Assembly (NCBI GenBank): GCA_910584905.1
Contig: CAJUCQ010000076.1
Location: forward strand, 1 to 32,764
Direction of reading: 5' to 3'
Source of the DNA: an uncultured Muribaculaceae bacterium
GTDB lineage: Bacteria; Bacteroidota; Bacteroidia; Bacteroidales; Muribaculaceae
DNA: 32,764 bases
Of this stretch, positions 23,318-32,693 are shown in pieces; positions within the stretch are counted from its first letter, which is position 1; each line of letters starts with the position of its first letter. The position numbers and the translations under genes were made by a program. The notes beneath the pieces were generated by a model. It saw nothing but the letters and a program-made list of their open reading frames with translations, made no database searches and had not been told where the DNA came from.

Positions 23318-24424
23318 ATGAAAATAGGAATTGTTACCCAACCGCTTATCGACAACTATGGCGGCATTCTTCAGAACTATGCCCTGCAACAGGCTTTGAC
23401 CAAACTCGGTCACAGCCCCTTCACATACGACACCTGCTACCGCTGGGATATTATTCGCTACGGTATGGCCGTATTAAATATTGCCGCACACAAACTGGCA
23501 GGCAGATGGCATGATGTCCAATATCCGGCCAAACCATATAAAGGATTCATGCGAAAGAAAAGCATAGGCAAATTCATAGCTGAACATATCGCCACCGTAG
23601 CCGCTCAAAACGGAATAACGCTCGAATCCGGCCCATGCCCCGATGCTCTCATTGTCGGCAGCGACCAAGTCTGGCGTCCTCTTTACAACCGCGACGATTC
23701 ATGCTCCCCTTTGGGAAATTCGTTCTTGGATTTTGCCGATAGCCATGATGAGATTCTCAAACTGAGCTATGCCGCATCTTTCGGTGTCGATAACTGGGAA
23801 TACAATGACCGACAGACAGAATATTGTGCCGGACTCCTCCGAAAATTCAAGGCAGTATCCGTTCGTGAAGTTTCAGGCATCGAACTTTGCAGACGCCACC
23901 TTTCCCGCCCCGACGCAGTGAAAGTTCCCGACCCCACCTTGCTCCTGAATCCCGCCGAATACCGTAAACTGTACAGCCGCTCGCACCTTGAACAAGAGCC
24001 TTACGCATTTATATCTTTACTTAATTCATCGGAGGAAATACGTGCGAATCTAAGAAATATATGCCGCTCAATGAAACTGCGCGCACGATTTCTGTTTGAA
24101 GAAGAAATGTCCCCTGAAAAATGGCTCAGGACAATCGACGAAGCCGCGGTCGTGATTACGGATTCGTTCCATTGCATGCTCTTCTCCATACTACTGCATA
24201 CAAAAATCATCGTCAAACCATCATCCATGCGCGGACAAAACCGCTTTGAAGAGCTGGCAAACTCTCTCGGCATAGCCCCCGGAGATATTTTCATCTCCGA
24301 ATATGCAGAAATCCCGACGGCGATGACGAAATCCATCAACTTCAAAAAAACGGATGAATACATCGGGGAAATGCGCGCCGACGGGTATTCATTCTTAAAT
24401 AACGCCTTAAACAACAATAAATAG
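23318..24424 (+). CDS. Polysaccharide pyruvyl transferase family protein
   Basis: This 368-aa protein has the family opening IGIVTQPLIDNYGGILQNYALQQAL and the central DALIVGSDQVWRPLYN and ITDSFHCMLFSILLHTKIIVKP motifs. It resembles the polysaccharide pyruvyl transferase family (CsaB/WcfO-like), which transfers pyruvate from PEP onto sugars as ketals. Some relatives act on other acceptors. The gene follows the ThDP enzyme by 4 bases and precedes the acyltransferase by 7 bases. Cytoplasmic location is expected. Pyruvylation of the repeat unit is a likely decoration. Confidence 0.85.
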   Translation: MKIGIVTQPLIDNYGGILQNYALQQALTKLGHSPFTYDTCYRWDIIRYGMAVLNIAAHKLAGRWHDVQYPAKPYKGFMRKKSIGKFIAEHIATVAAQNGITLESGPCPDALIVGSDQVWRPLYNRDDSCSPLGNSFLDFADSHDEILKLSYAASFGVDNWEYNDRQTEYCAGLLRKFKAVSVREVSGIELCRRHLSRPDAVKVPDPTLLLNPAEYRKLYSRSHLEQEPYAFISLLNSSEEIRANLRNICRSMKLRARFLFEEEMSPEKWLRTIDEAAVVITDSFHCMLFSILLHTKIIVKPSSMRGQNRFEELANSLGIAPGDIFISEYAEIPTAMTKSINFKKTDEYIGEMRADGYSFLNNALNNNK

Positions 24425-24431
24425 CACATCC

Positions 24432-25590
24432 GTGGCGAGTACTGATTACACTCGTTTGCAATCGCAGACAATCAATTTGTTGCGCTTCCCCTTGGCTCTT
24501 GGTGTTGTCTTCATTCACATGACGCCCGCCACGGTAGCTCCGATTGATGCCTCATTTCCGCTTGCGTCTCCTCAAGGGATATACAATCTGATTCTGATTG
24601 TTACATCCCACGTCATCCCGGTTGTGGCCGTGCCAGGATTCTTTTTCATTTCCGGCTTGCTGTTCTTCCTGAACTTCGACGGAGCTTCTTTTGACGGATA
24701 CCGCAAAAAACTGAAATCAAGATTTTCGTCGATGCTTGTGCCCTATCTGCTTTGGAATGTCATTGCGTTTCTGCCGATTTTTGGCCGTCAACATAGCTTC
24801 GGCAATACTCCACGGTCAACCTTCGGGTTATCTTACCGAATTTTTTCACAAATACAGCTGGCACACTTTCTATGACGTGTATTCTCTCGGAGACATAACA
24901 ACATTTTTCGGCCACACATTCCGCGACGGAGCACCGATTATAATCCCGCTATGGTTTCTGAGAGACCTGATTATAGTGTCGATTTGCACGCCGCTTATAT
25001 TCCGGGCAATAAAGTTCGGCGGCATCATTCTCCCGGCGGTTCTTTTTATTTGCACGACCCTTAATATACGCTTCCCGATTCCCGGTCCGGCGGTCAGCTC
25101 ATTCTTTTGGTTCTCCGCGGGCGCATATTTTTCAATCAAAGGGCTGAACGTCATCGAATTCACCGACAAATACAAAGGAGCAATCATCCCTGCATCCATC
25201 GCTGCCCTCATTGTCCTTACAGCTGTAGATACATGGTTTTCAGTCCCCGGCCCCTATCTCACGCCCTTATGCACTATTCCTCTGATTTTATTATGCTTCA
25301 TCATAAGTTCTTATCTGATTGAAAAACACGGTGCGACTGCAAGTCCCCTGCTTGTCGGGAGTTGTTTCTTTATATACGCCTTTCATCTTATGGACTTCCC
25401 CTACATCGGAACTCCTGTAGGATTTATCCGGCATATACTATCCGGGCTTATGCCGGCGTCGTCTTTAGCAATAAAAACCATCATACATATAATCACGCCA
25501 TTACTAACCGTCGGCTTATGCATCGGCTTGTACTGCATATCCGGCCGCGTGTTGCCGAAAACCACTAAAATATTATCCGGAAACCGCTGA
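24432..25590 (+). pseudogene. Acyltransferase family 3 protein, frameshifted
   Basis: The gene starts with GTG (MASTDYTRLQSQTINLLRFPLALGVVFIHMTP, with the catalytic-type His). The frame ends early at 24875. A second frame carries the rest from about 24781 (LAVNIASAILHGQPSGYL onward) to 25590. Removing one T from the T5 tract at 24778-24782 joins them cleanly (FLPI-LAVNIAS) into about 385 aa with the usual multi-helix membrane layout. Such proteins O-acetylate or otherwise acylate surface sugars. The break could be a true mutation, slipped-strand variation or a sequencing error. A second intact acyltransferase (30945-31961) shares the same start (RFPL..GVVLIH). Confidence is high that this is a frameshifted gene, unknown whether it is real in the cell. 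Confidence 0.8.
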
Positions 25591-25591
25591 T

Positions 25592-26587
25592 ATGTCTGAA
25601 ATAAAAGTATCCATCATAATCCCGGTATATAACGTCGAAAATTACATCGAAGAATGCCTGACGTCTGTAATCCGTCAGGAAGGCACGGATGAAATTCCCC
25701 TCGAGTGCATCATCGTGGACGACCGCGGCCCGGACCGCTCGATGGAAATTGCTCGCCGCGTCGTTTCTGAATATTCAGGCCCGATACGCTTCAAGATTAT
25801 AACAAGAGAGAAAAACGGAGGCCTCTCCGCGGCTCGCAATTCGGGTATTCACGAAGCCGCCGGAGACTACCTGTTCTTCTTGGACAGCGATGACGTGATA
25901 GCGCCGCATTGCATCCGCAGTCTGTGGTCAATTGTCGGAAAGCATCCGGGAGTCGACATCGTATATGGACAGACGGTAAGCTTCCCCGACGCTGATTTCA
26001 ACAGCGGATACCTCAATCTCCACAATGGATCGGAAGTCGATTACTCAGACAAAATCGAAATCGTCCGCGACGCTCATCTACGCCTGCCCGAAACCGCGTG
26101 GAACCGCCTTGTCAGACGCCGCTTCATTCTCGACAACAAGCTCTATTTCAAAGAAGGCATCATTCACGAAGATACATACTGGCAACTGGCCTCATACCCC
26201 TACGTGAAATCCTTTGCTTGCGATTTTTCATCGCAACCGACTTACCTCTACCGTCAACGAGAAGGCTCAATCATGGACACGGCCGACAACCTCACTCGTT
26301 GCCGACGCCTATCGGCGATAATAAAAGAAAACATCGCAAAATACACCGCGTGGGACGCCCCGCTCTGCAAGTATCTCTCCAACTACCTCTTTTCTTTCCG
26401 ATTCCACACCCAACAGCTCCCCGAAGAACAGTGCCGGAAGATTTACAGGGAGGATATAGCATTCTTTCGTCGACAGCCACAGGCGCAGTCGCCGCGACTT
26501 CGCCTGCTTTTCGCCTATATGGCGCTTCCGCGGCCGCTCATGAGAGTAAGACTACTATACTCCCTTATCGACAGGATAAAACACTGA
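25592..26587 (+). CDS. Glycosyltransferase family 2
   Basis: A 331-aa GT-A glycosyltransferase. The N-terminus IKVSIIIPVYNVENYIEECLTSV starts the nucleotide-binding fold. The metal-binding DxD-type motif is FFLDSDD (about 95-101), preceded by NGGLSAARNSGI. The C-terminal part (HEDTYWQLASYPYVKSFA, YLYRQREGSI) is typical of capsule and LPS side-chain GT2 enzymes. It is cytoplasmic or membrane-associated. The start is one base after the acyltransferase stop. The sugar specificity cannot be told. Confidence 0.85.
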   Translation: MSEIKVSIIIPVYNVENYIEECLTSVIRQEGTDEIPLECIIVDDRGPDRSMEIARRVVSEYSGPIRFKIITREKNGGLSAARNSGIHEAAGDYLFFLDSDDVIAPHCIRSLWSIVGKHPGVDIVYGQTVSFPDADFNSGYLNLHNGSEVDYSDKIEIVRDAHLRLPETAWNRLVRRRFILDNKLYFKEGIIHEDTYWQLASYPYVKSFACDFSSQPTYLYRQREGSIMDTADNLTRCRRLSAIIKENIAKYTAWDAPLCKYLSNYLFSFRFHTQQLPEEQCRKIYREDIAFFRRQPQAQSPRLRLLFAYMALPRPLMRVRLLYSLIDRIKH

Positions 26588-26600
26588 ATCTCGCTCACTC

Positions 26601-27728
26601 ATGAAAATCCTGATTGTGTCGCAAGGTCCCGACGGCGGCGGTATTCACAAGAGCCTGACAACGCTCCTCGCCCGACTCGCAGATATGGAGAATGTCGAAG
26701 CAGACGTGCTTCTTTGGCGCAAACCGCCCTCTATCCCCGAGGAAATCGTTTACACCCGAAACATCACCTCCCTTGAAGGCTTACACGGAGTCAAAAGCTT
26801 TGCAAACTGCTCTTCAGCAGGCGATTTTCTACGCTATGGCCTCTTCAGGGCATTGCGCCCGGCAGGCATGGAAACACTATGCTTCCACAAGCCTTCAAAA
26901 AGCTACGATATCGCAATTGCATACTCTCAGATGGGCTACTCGCCGCATTACGTGATTGATAAAGTCAAAGCCGCAAAAAAAATACTATTCTTTCACCACG
27001 GCAGCTATGACTATTCAGGCTACCGTCGGCGGCTCGACGCCGCGTACTTCAAGCGCTTCGACCGTATCGCCACTATGAGCCGGGCAAACGCCGAAATGCT
27101 CTCAACCCATTTCCCCGGAATCAGCAATAAAATCAGCATCGTCGGCAATTTCATAAACGTCGACAACATCCTTAAACTCGGACAAGAGAAAATCGCCGAA
27201 AACGCCTCGGACACGCCCGTGCTGACAACCGTGGCAAGGCTTTCGCCGGAAAAAGGCATTGCAAAGGCGCTTGACGCGGCCCTCATTCTGAAAAAAAAGG
27301 GCTATCACTTCAGATGGACCTTTATCGGCGACGGACCTTCGCGTAATGATTGCGAAGCCTTTATTTCCGCTAACGGACTTGACAACGAATGCCGCATCGC
27401 AGGATTCAAAGCTAATCCATATGCTTATATCGCAGCTTCCGACATATACGTCCAGCCGTCTGAAGTCGAGTCATATTCGCTCACTATCCGCGAGGCGGCA
27501 CTTTTCCGCAAAACAATCGTGGCCACATCAATCCCCGCCATTGAAGAAGCCCGCGACGAAATCAACGGACTAATCACGACCGCGCCGACGCCCGAAAGCC
27601 TTGCCGACACATTGGCCGGACTCCTTGACAACATCGAAGACGTCCGTGAAGGGCGCTACAGCGCATCATACTCCTCCGAGCCGAATATAAAATCAGAACG
27701 GCAGGTAAAAGACCTGTTAGGAATTTGA
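26601..27728 (+). CDS. Glycosyltransferase family 4 (GT-B)
   Basis: This 375-aa protein begins MKILIVSQGPDGGGIHKSL, a glycine-rich acceptor-side loop. The donor domain carries VARLSPEKGIAKAL, FIGDGPSRND and VQPSEVESYSLTIREA (the E-x7-E pair of GT4). It likely adds a hexose in the repeat unit from a nucleotide sugar. It lies 13 bases after the previous GT2. Its stop TGA overlaps the TTG start of the next gene. Confidence 0.85.
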   Translation: MKILIVSQGPDGGGIHKSLTTLLARLADMENVEADVLLWRKPPSIPEEIVYTRNITSLEGLHGVKSFANCSSAGDFLRYGLFRALRPAGMETLCFHKPSKSYDIAIAYSQMGYSPHYVIDKVKAAKKILFFHHGSYDYSGYRRRLDAAYFKRFDRIATMSRANAEMLSTHFPGISNKISIVGNFINVDNILKLGQEKIAENASDTPVLTTVARLSPEKGIAKALDAALILKKKGYHFRWTFIGDGPSRNDCEAFISANGLDNECRIAGFKANPYAYIAASDIYVQPSEVESYSLTIREAALFRKTIVATSIPAIEEARDEINGLITTAPTPESLADTLAGLLDNIEDVREGRYSASYSSEPNIKSERQVKDLLGI

Positions 27729-28774
27729 CCGATAATAATCCGCCCGCCTCATTGCAGAATCGCATTTCCATCATAATCCCCATCTATAACGCCGCGGGCT
27801 TTTTAGCCCGCTTGGTCGGGGGGATAGACATCAGCGACTGCGAGATTATCCTCGTCGATGACGGCTCGACCGACGGTAGCGCCGAATTGTGCGACCGTAT
27901 GGCCGGCGAGGACCCGCGAATCGTGGCGATGCATCAGCCGAATCAAGGCCCGTCGGCCGCGCGTAATGCCGGACTCGCCCGCGCATGTGCCCAGCGCGTA
28001 TGCTTCTTCGACGCCGACGACTCGCTTGCTCCGGGCTTTGCCTCCGCGATTGACCCGGCCCTCCGCGCCGACGCCGACCTCACCGTTTTCGCCTTCGACG
28101 TCAATGACGGCGGGAAGCTCGAAAGAATAGCCGTCGGGCCGCGGATATACTCACGCACCGACTTCGGCGAATACCTCGCCCTCGAAGTCATCGGGAAACG
28201 ATACGGCAACGGATTCCTGTGGAACAAGATATACCGCACCGACCTCGCCCGGGCCATCGGATTCGACCCCGGACTCAGGATGATGGAAGATGAAATTTTC
28301 AACCAGAAGTATCTCCGTCTATGCCGGACGGTGGAATGCCGCGACAAGGCTTTCTACACCTACAACATCACCGGAGGCACCAACTCGCGCGCTCGATTCA
28401 TTGACCGGTATTACAACGCCGTCGACAACGTGTTCCGCAACTTCCTGTCTCTTGCCGAAGAATTTCCCATCCCCGACGGGCCGCTTCAGGCCCGCTTCAG
28501 GCGCGACCTCAACGCCCGCACGGCCCGCGGCCTCTTCTACGCCCTATCGTTCCACCTCTTTCATCCCGAATCGGATTTGTCAGCCGATGACCGCCGCGAC
28601 ATGCTCGCACGAATAGCATCCTCCGCATCCTTCAAGGCCATCGAATCCGACCCCGCCACATCCCGCGAACTGCGCCTATACATCGGCCGGGCCCGCCACC
28701 AAAATCTAACGGGCCTGAAACTCCTCACATCAACATTCGCATTCCTAAGGAAAATCAAAGCACGCACACGATGA
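27725..28774 (+). CDS. Glycosyltransferase family 2
   Basis: A 349-aa GT2. The start is TTG, in a TTGA overlap with the previous stop. The Rossmann-like opening is ISIIIPIYNAAGFLARLV, with IILVDDGSTDGS and the DxD-like CFFDADDSL. The C-terminal half includes GFLWNKIYRTDLA and MEDEIFNQKY, normal for GT2 enzymes of glycan loci. Base composition is clearly more C-rich than in the preceding genes. Sugar specificity is unknown. Confidence 0.85.
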   Translation: MTDNNPPASLQNRISIIIPIYNAAGFLARLVGGIDISDCEIILVDDGSTDGSAELCDRMAGEDPRIVAMHQPNQGPSAARNAGLARACAQRVCFFDADDSLAPGFASAIDPALRADADLTVFAFDVNDGGKLERIAVGPRIYSRTDFGEYLALEVIGKRYGNGFLWNKIYRTDLARAIGFDPGLRMMEDEIFNQKYLRLCRTVECRDKAFYTYNITGGTNSRARFIDRYYNAVDNVFRNFLSLAEEFPIPDGPLQARFRRDLNARTARGLFYALSFHLFHPESDLSADDRRDMLARIASSASFKAIESDPATSRELRLYIGRARHQNLTGLKLLTSTFAFLRKIKARTR

Positions 28775-29748
28775 AAGCAAGCATCATCGTCCCCGTATAC
28801 AACGCCTCAGCCACTCTGTCGAAAACTCTCGACAGCATCGCCGCTCAGACCGAAACCGATTTTGAAGCAATCCTTGTCGACGACTGCTCCTCCGACAGCT
28901 CTCCCGAAATCTGCAAGGCCCGCACCGACGCCGACCCGCGATTCAGATATATCCGCAATCCCCGCAACGCCGGCCCCGCCGCAACCCGCAACGCCGGAAT
29001 CCTATGCGCCCGGGGCGAATACCTCCTCTTCGTCGACAGCGACGACTTGGTCGACCCCGTTTTTGTCGAAAGGCTGACGTCCGTCCCGGGGGCCGACATC
29101 GTGTGGTGCAACTTCCGCTATCTCTACCTTCCCGGAGGCGCAACCACCCCCACCGACCACTCATTTTCAGGCCCGATATCCGAAAAAGACTTCATCGCAT
29201 GCTACGCCGCAAACACTTGCGGATGTGGTTCGATGTGGAATAAGGCCTATTCCCGCGAATTCATTGCCCGCAACGGCCTGCTCATCGACTGTGCCCGCGT
29301 CTACGGCGAAGACTGGGACTTCAACTTTCGCGCCGCACTCTGCTCGCCCCAAGTCACAGCCATCAGCGACGTGCTCTACTCCTACGTACAGGCCCCCGCA
29401 AAGAGCGTCTCGCGCAGATACCACCCCGAAGACTTCGACGCATACTGTTCAAGCCACCGACGCATCATCGAAGCCCTCGACGCCCGCTCTATCGCCTACC
29501 CCGAGGACGCCCTCGACGCCCGCCTCGTCTACAACGTGGTGAGCCTTCTCCACAAGCTCGCCCACTCTCCCCTCCCCCCCGACCGCAAAAAGGACGAATA
29601 TCGCCGAATCAGGCAAAACTCTCTATTCCGCAATGCCCTTGCCCGAAAAAGCGCCGCAAACGCCGGCCTGACACCGCGCCAGCGTCTCACTGCCGCCCTG
29701 CTTCGACTCGGCATGCACAACGCCGCTTGGATGACTCTGAAAATATGA
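28771..29748 (+). CDS. Glycosyltransferase family 2
   Basis: A 325-aa GT2 close in layout to its upstream neighbour: KASIIVPVYNASATLSKTLDSI, ILVDDCSSDSS, NAGPAATRNAGI, LFVDSDDLVDP and CGSMWNKAYSREF, then VYGEDWDFNFRAAL. Overlap ATGA at both ends shows tight coupling. It may be a paralogue of the gene at 27725 that adds a different residue. Confidence 0.85.
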   Translation: MKASIIVPVYNASATLSKTLDSIAAQTETDFEAILVDDCSSDSSPEICKARTDADPRFRYIRNPRNAGPAATRNAGILCARGEYLLFVDSDDLVDPVFVERLTSVPGADIVWCNFRYLYLPGGATTPTDHSFSGPISEKDFIACYAANTCGCGSMWNKAYSREFIARNGLLIDCARVYGEDWDFNFRAALCSPQVTAISDVLYSYVQAPAKSVSRRYHPEDFDAYCSSHRRIIEALDARSIAYPEDALDARLVYNVVSLLHKLAHSPLPPDRKKDEYRRIRQNSLFRNALARKSAANAGLTPRQRLTAALLRLGMHNAAWMTLKI

Positions 29749-30944
29749 ACAAACCTCGAATTTTCATCGCCGCCCATTACCTCGAAATCGGAGGCGCCGA
29801 AATCAGCCTCATCGGCCTCCTGAATGCCATCGACCACGACCGCTTCGACGTCGACCTCTTTCTCTACGCCCGGCGAGGCGAACTCCTTGCCCTCGTCCCC
29901 CCGCAAGTCAGACTTCTCCCCGAGATTCCCGAATACGCCCAGATGGAAAACCCCATCCGCGACGTAATCGCCGCAGGCCACTGGCGACAGGCTCTCGCAC
30001 GCATCCGCGCCAAAATCAGATACAGCCGATGGCGCCGCCGCAACAACCCGCCCTCGCCGGAAGCCTTCTTCCAGTATCTCGACAACGAAATCACCCCCGG
30101 ACTGCCTTCACAGCACAACTTAGGCGAATACGACCTCGCTGTCAACTTCATCGCCCTCAAAAACCACATCCCCGCAAAAGTGCGCGCAAAGAAAACTGCC
30201 GTATGGATTCACACCGACTTCTCCACCATACCCCTCAACGCGCCCCTCGAACTCCCTGCTTGGCAGGCCTACGACCACATCGTGTCGATTTCGCCCCAAG
30301 TCACGGCTTCATTCATAAACGTGTTCCCGACACTCGCCCCTAAAATCGTCGAAATCGAGAACATCCTCTCACCCGCATTCGTCCGCGCCCGTGCCGAAGC
30401 CTTCGACGCCCGCCCCGAAATCCATGCCGGCAAGGCCGTAAAGCTCCTGTCCGTCGGCCGATTCTGCACAGCCAAAAACTACGACAACGTCCCCGACATC
30501 TGCCGCCGGATTATCGAAAAAGGCATCGACGTCGTGTGGTATATCATCGGATTCGGAGGCGACGAAGACCTCATCCGACGCAAAATCGCCGAGGCCGCAA
30601 TGGAGAAGCGAGTCATCATCCTCGGAAAGAAAACCAACCCCTACCCCTACATAAAAGCCTGCGACATATACGTCCAGCCCTCACGCTACGAAGGCAAGAG
30701 CGTCACCGTCCGCGAAGCCCAGATGCTTTGCCGCCCCGTCGTCGTCACCGACTACAAGACCGCCAAGAGCCAGATCGACGACGGCATCGACGGCCGAATC
30801 GTGCCGATGGACAACGAGGCTTGCGCCGATGCAATCGCCCGATTCATATCCGACACCGACCTGCAGGCGCGCATAACCCGAAATCTCGAAACAAACGACT
30901 TCGGCAACGAAGCCGAAGTCCTGAAATTCTACGACCTGATTTAA
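29745..30944 (+). CDS. Glycosyltransferase family 4 (GT-B)
   Basis: The protein is 399 aa from MNKPRIF; an in-frame TTG 18 bases earlier is less likely because ATGA overlaps the previous stop. Motifs: IFIAAHYLEIGGAEISLIGLL (acceptor side), LSVGRFCTAKNYDNVP, YIIGFGGDEDLI, VILGKKTNPYPYIKACDIYVQPS, then RYEGKSVTVREAQML (E-x7-E). It resembles the GT4 at 26601 in plan. Function: transfer of a sugar to the growing repeat unit. Confidence 0.85.
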   Translation: MNKPRIFIAAHYLEIGGAEISLIGLLNAIDHDRFDVDLFLYARRGELLALVPPQVRLLPEIPEYAQMENPIRDVIAAGHWRQALARIRAKIRYSRWRRRNNPPSPEAFFQYLDNEITPGLPSQHNLGEYDLAVNFIALKNHIPAKVRAKKTAVWIHTDFSTIPLNAPLELPAWQAYDHIVSISPQVTASFINVFPTLAPKIVEIENILSPAFVRARAEAFDARPEIHAGKAVKLLSVGRFCTAKNYDNVPDICRRIIEKGIDVVWYIIGFGGDEDLIRRKIAEAAMEKRVIILGKKTNPYPYIKACDIYVQPSRYEGKSVTVREAQMLCRPVVVTDYKTAKSQIDDGIDGRIVPMDNEACADAIARFISDTDLQARITRNLETNDFGNEAEVLKFYDLI

Positions 30945-31961
30945 ATGAATAAAATTCCGGCAGAAGTCTCCGCCGCCATTTCTTGGCTGCGCTTCCCGCT
31001 GATGTTCGGAGTCGTTCTCATCCACTCCGGTATTTCAGCCGGCGAAGGCTACCCGACGCTCGACTTTATCGTGCGGCTCTTCACCCAATCCCTGCCCGCC
31101 TTCTGCGTCCCCATGTTCATGGCCATATCCGGCTATCTTTTCTTCGCCAAGACCACGACCCTCACACCCCGCGTCTACCTCGACAAACTGCGCTCGCGCG
31201 GACGCAGCCTTCTCGTGCCTTATATTTTCTGGAATGCGATTGTGATTGGCTGCTTCTGGGCCATGCACCGTTTCACGCCCTCCCTCATCAACCCGAACTT
31301 CGAAAACGTAGCTAACTACCCCCCCCCACAGCTACTTAGATGTTTCTACGACGGGTCCGGAGGCCAGCCAATCGCATTCCAATTCTGGTTTATACGCAAC
31401 CTTATGCTCCTCGTTGTCGCATCGCCGCTGATCTACATCCTCTTCAGACGCACATTCATAGGCATCGCCCTCTTCTCCGTGCTCTACCTCCTCGACAGCG
31501 TCAGCGGCCTTTGGACAGCCTACTTCTTTGCCCTCGGCGCATGGGCCGCCCTTCAGAAGCCTGATTTCATGAGCTTTGCCCGCCGATACCGCCGCATAGC
31601 GCTCATCGGCGCCGCAGCCGCCCTTTGCGCCATGATGGCCGGACAAATCCCGGGAGCGCGCCAAATCTACATCCTGTGCATGATTACGGCCTCTCTTGGC
31701 TTCGCTCCCCTCCTCGTATCCACCGTAAGGATTCCCGAACGCCTTTCGCAAGCCTCGTTCTTCCTCTTCTGCGTCCATGCCCTGCCGCTTATGCTCCTCG
31801 CAAAAACAGCCTCGATTGTCCTTGCCGGCAGGCCGGAATGGCTGTGGATTGCCACATACTTTTTCAACCCCGTTTTCATATCCGCGGCCGCAATCGGGTT
31901 GTATGCCCTGCTTAAAACCACTGCCCCGCGCTTAACATCACTTATCACAGGAGGACGATGA
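30945..31961 (+). CDS. Acyltransferase family 3 membrane protein
   Basis: A 338-aa multi-pass protein of the acyltransferase_3 family. It opens SWLRFPLMFGVVLIHSGIS, with the His thought to be catalytic. It has about ten helices, GRSLLVPYIFWNAIVIG and FQFWFIRNLMLLVVASPLIYILF. It likely O-acetylates a sugar of the polysaccharide. A C9 tract (31319-31327) lies inside the coding sequence at the NYPPPQ codons, so slippage would truncate it. It starts directly after the previous TAA and overlaps the next gene by ATGA. Confidence 0.85.
   Translation: MNKIPAEVSAAISWLRFPLMFGVVLIHSGISAGEGYPTLDFIVRLFTQSLPAFCVPMFMAISGYLFFAKTTTLTPRVYLDKLRSRGRSLLVPYIFWNAIVIGCFWAMHRFTPSLINPNFENVANYPPPQLLRCFYDGSGGQPIAFQFWFIRNLMLLVVASPLIYILFRRTFIGIALFSVLYLLDSVSGLWTAYFFALGAWAALQKPDFMSFARRYRRIALIGAAAALCAMMAGQIPGARQIYILCMITASLGFAPLLVSTVRIPERLSQASFFLFCVHALPLMLLAKTASIVLAGRPEWLWIATYFFNPVFISAAAIGLYALLKTTAPRLTSLITGGR
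31319..31327 (+). repeat. C9 homopolymer inside an acyltransferase gene
   Basis: Nine consecutive C bases at codons for Y-P-P-P. Tracts of this length are prone to slipped-strand mispairing, which would switch the gene off and on. Confidence 0.7.
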
Positions 31962-32692
31962 TTCCAAAAACCATACACTACTGCTGGTTCGGAGGCAAGC
32001 CCCTGCCCGAATCAGCGCTGCGATGCATCGAATCGTGGCGCAAACACCTCCCCGGATACCAAATCCGGCAGTGGAACGAATCGAACTTCAACGTCCGCGA
32101 AATCCCATACACGTCCCAAGCCTACGACGCCGGAAAATACGCCTTCGTCAGCGACTACGCACGCTTCAAAATCCTGCACACCCACGGAGGTCTCTACTTC
32201 GACACCGACGTCGAACTCATAAGCCCCATCGACGACATAATCGCCGACGGCCCCTTCATGGGCTTCGAGAACGACGCCACCGAAGCCGTCCCCGGCGTAA
32301 ACCCCGGGCTCGGACTCGGAGCCGAGCCGCAGATGCCTTTCTACGACCGCATACTCCGTGCCTACGCCTCGCGCTCCTTCACCATGCCCGACGGCTCGCT
32401 CAACCTCACCACCGTAGTGACATACACCACCGAGGAGCTTGATGCCCGCGGCCTACGGCGCAGCCCCGGCATCCAGCGCGTAGACGGAATCACGCTCTAC
32501 CCCGCCGAATACTTCAACCCCCTCGACGACAACACCGGACGCCTCGTAAAAACCGCCAACACGCGCTCAATCCACTGGTACTCCAAAACGTGGCACACCC
32601 GCCGCCCGTGGGTCCACAAAATCTCGCGTATCTACCACCGCATAGCAGGCCCGCGGATTTCGGCATTCATCCGTAAAATTCTCAAGCGCTGA
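31958..32692 (+). CDS. Glycosyltransferase of the GT32/Gly_transf_sug type
   Basis: The 244-aa protein starts IPKTIHYCWFGGKPLPESALRCIESW, the typical opening of the family with DXD sugar-binding region. The DxD motif appears in GGLYFDTDVELI (about 75-86), after KYAFVSDYARFKILHTHG. Family members transfer mannose or related sugars in polysaccharide or capsule synthesis. It overlaps the acyltransferase by ATGA and is followed one base later by a partial gene. Confidence 0.88.
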   Translation: MIPKTIHYCWFGGKPLPESALRCIESWRKHLPGYQIRQWNESNFNVREIPYTSQAYDAGKYAFVSDYARFKILHTHGGLYFDTDVELISPIDDIIADGPFMGFENDATEAVPGVNPGLGLGAEPQMPFYDRILRAYASRSFTMPDGSLNLTTVVTYTTEELDARGLRRSPGIQRVDGITLYPAEYFNPLDDNTGRLVKTANTRSIHWYSKTWHTRRPWVHKISRIYHRIAGPRISAFIRKILKR

Positions 32693-32693
32693 A

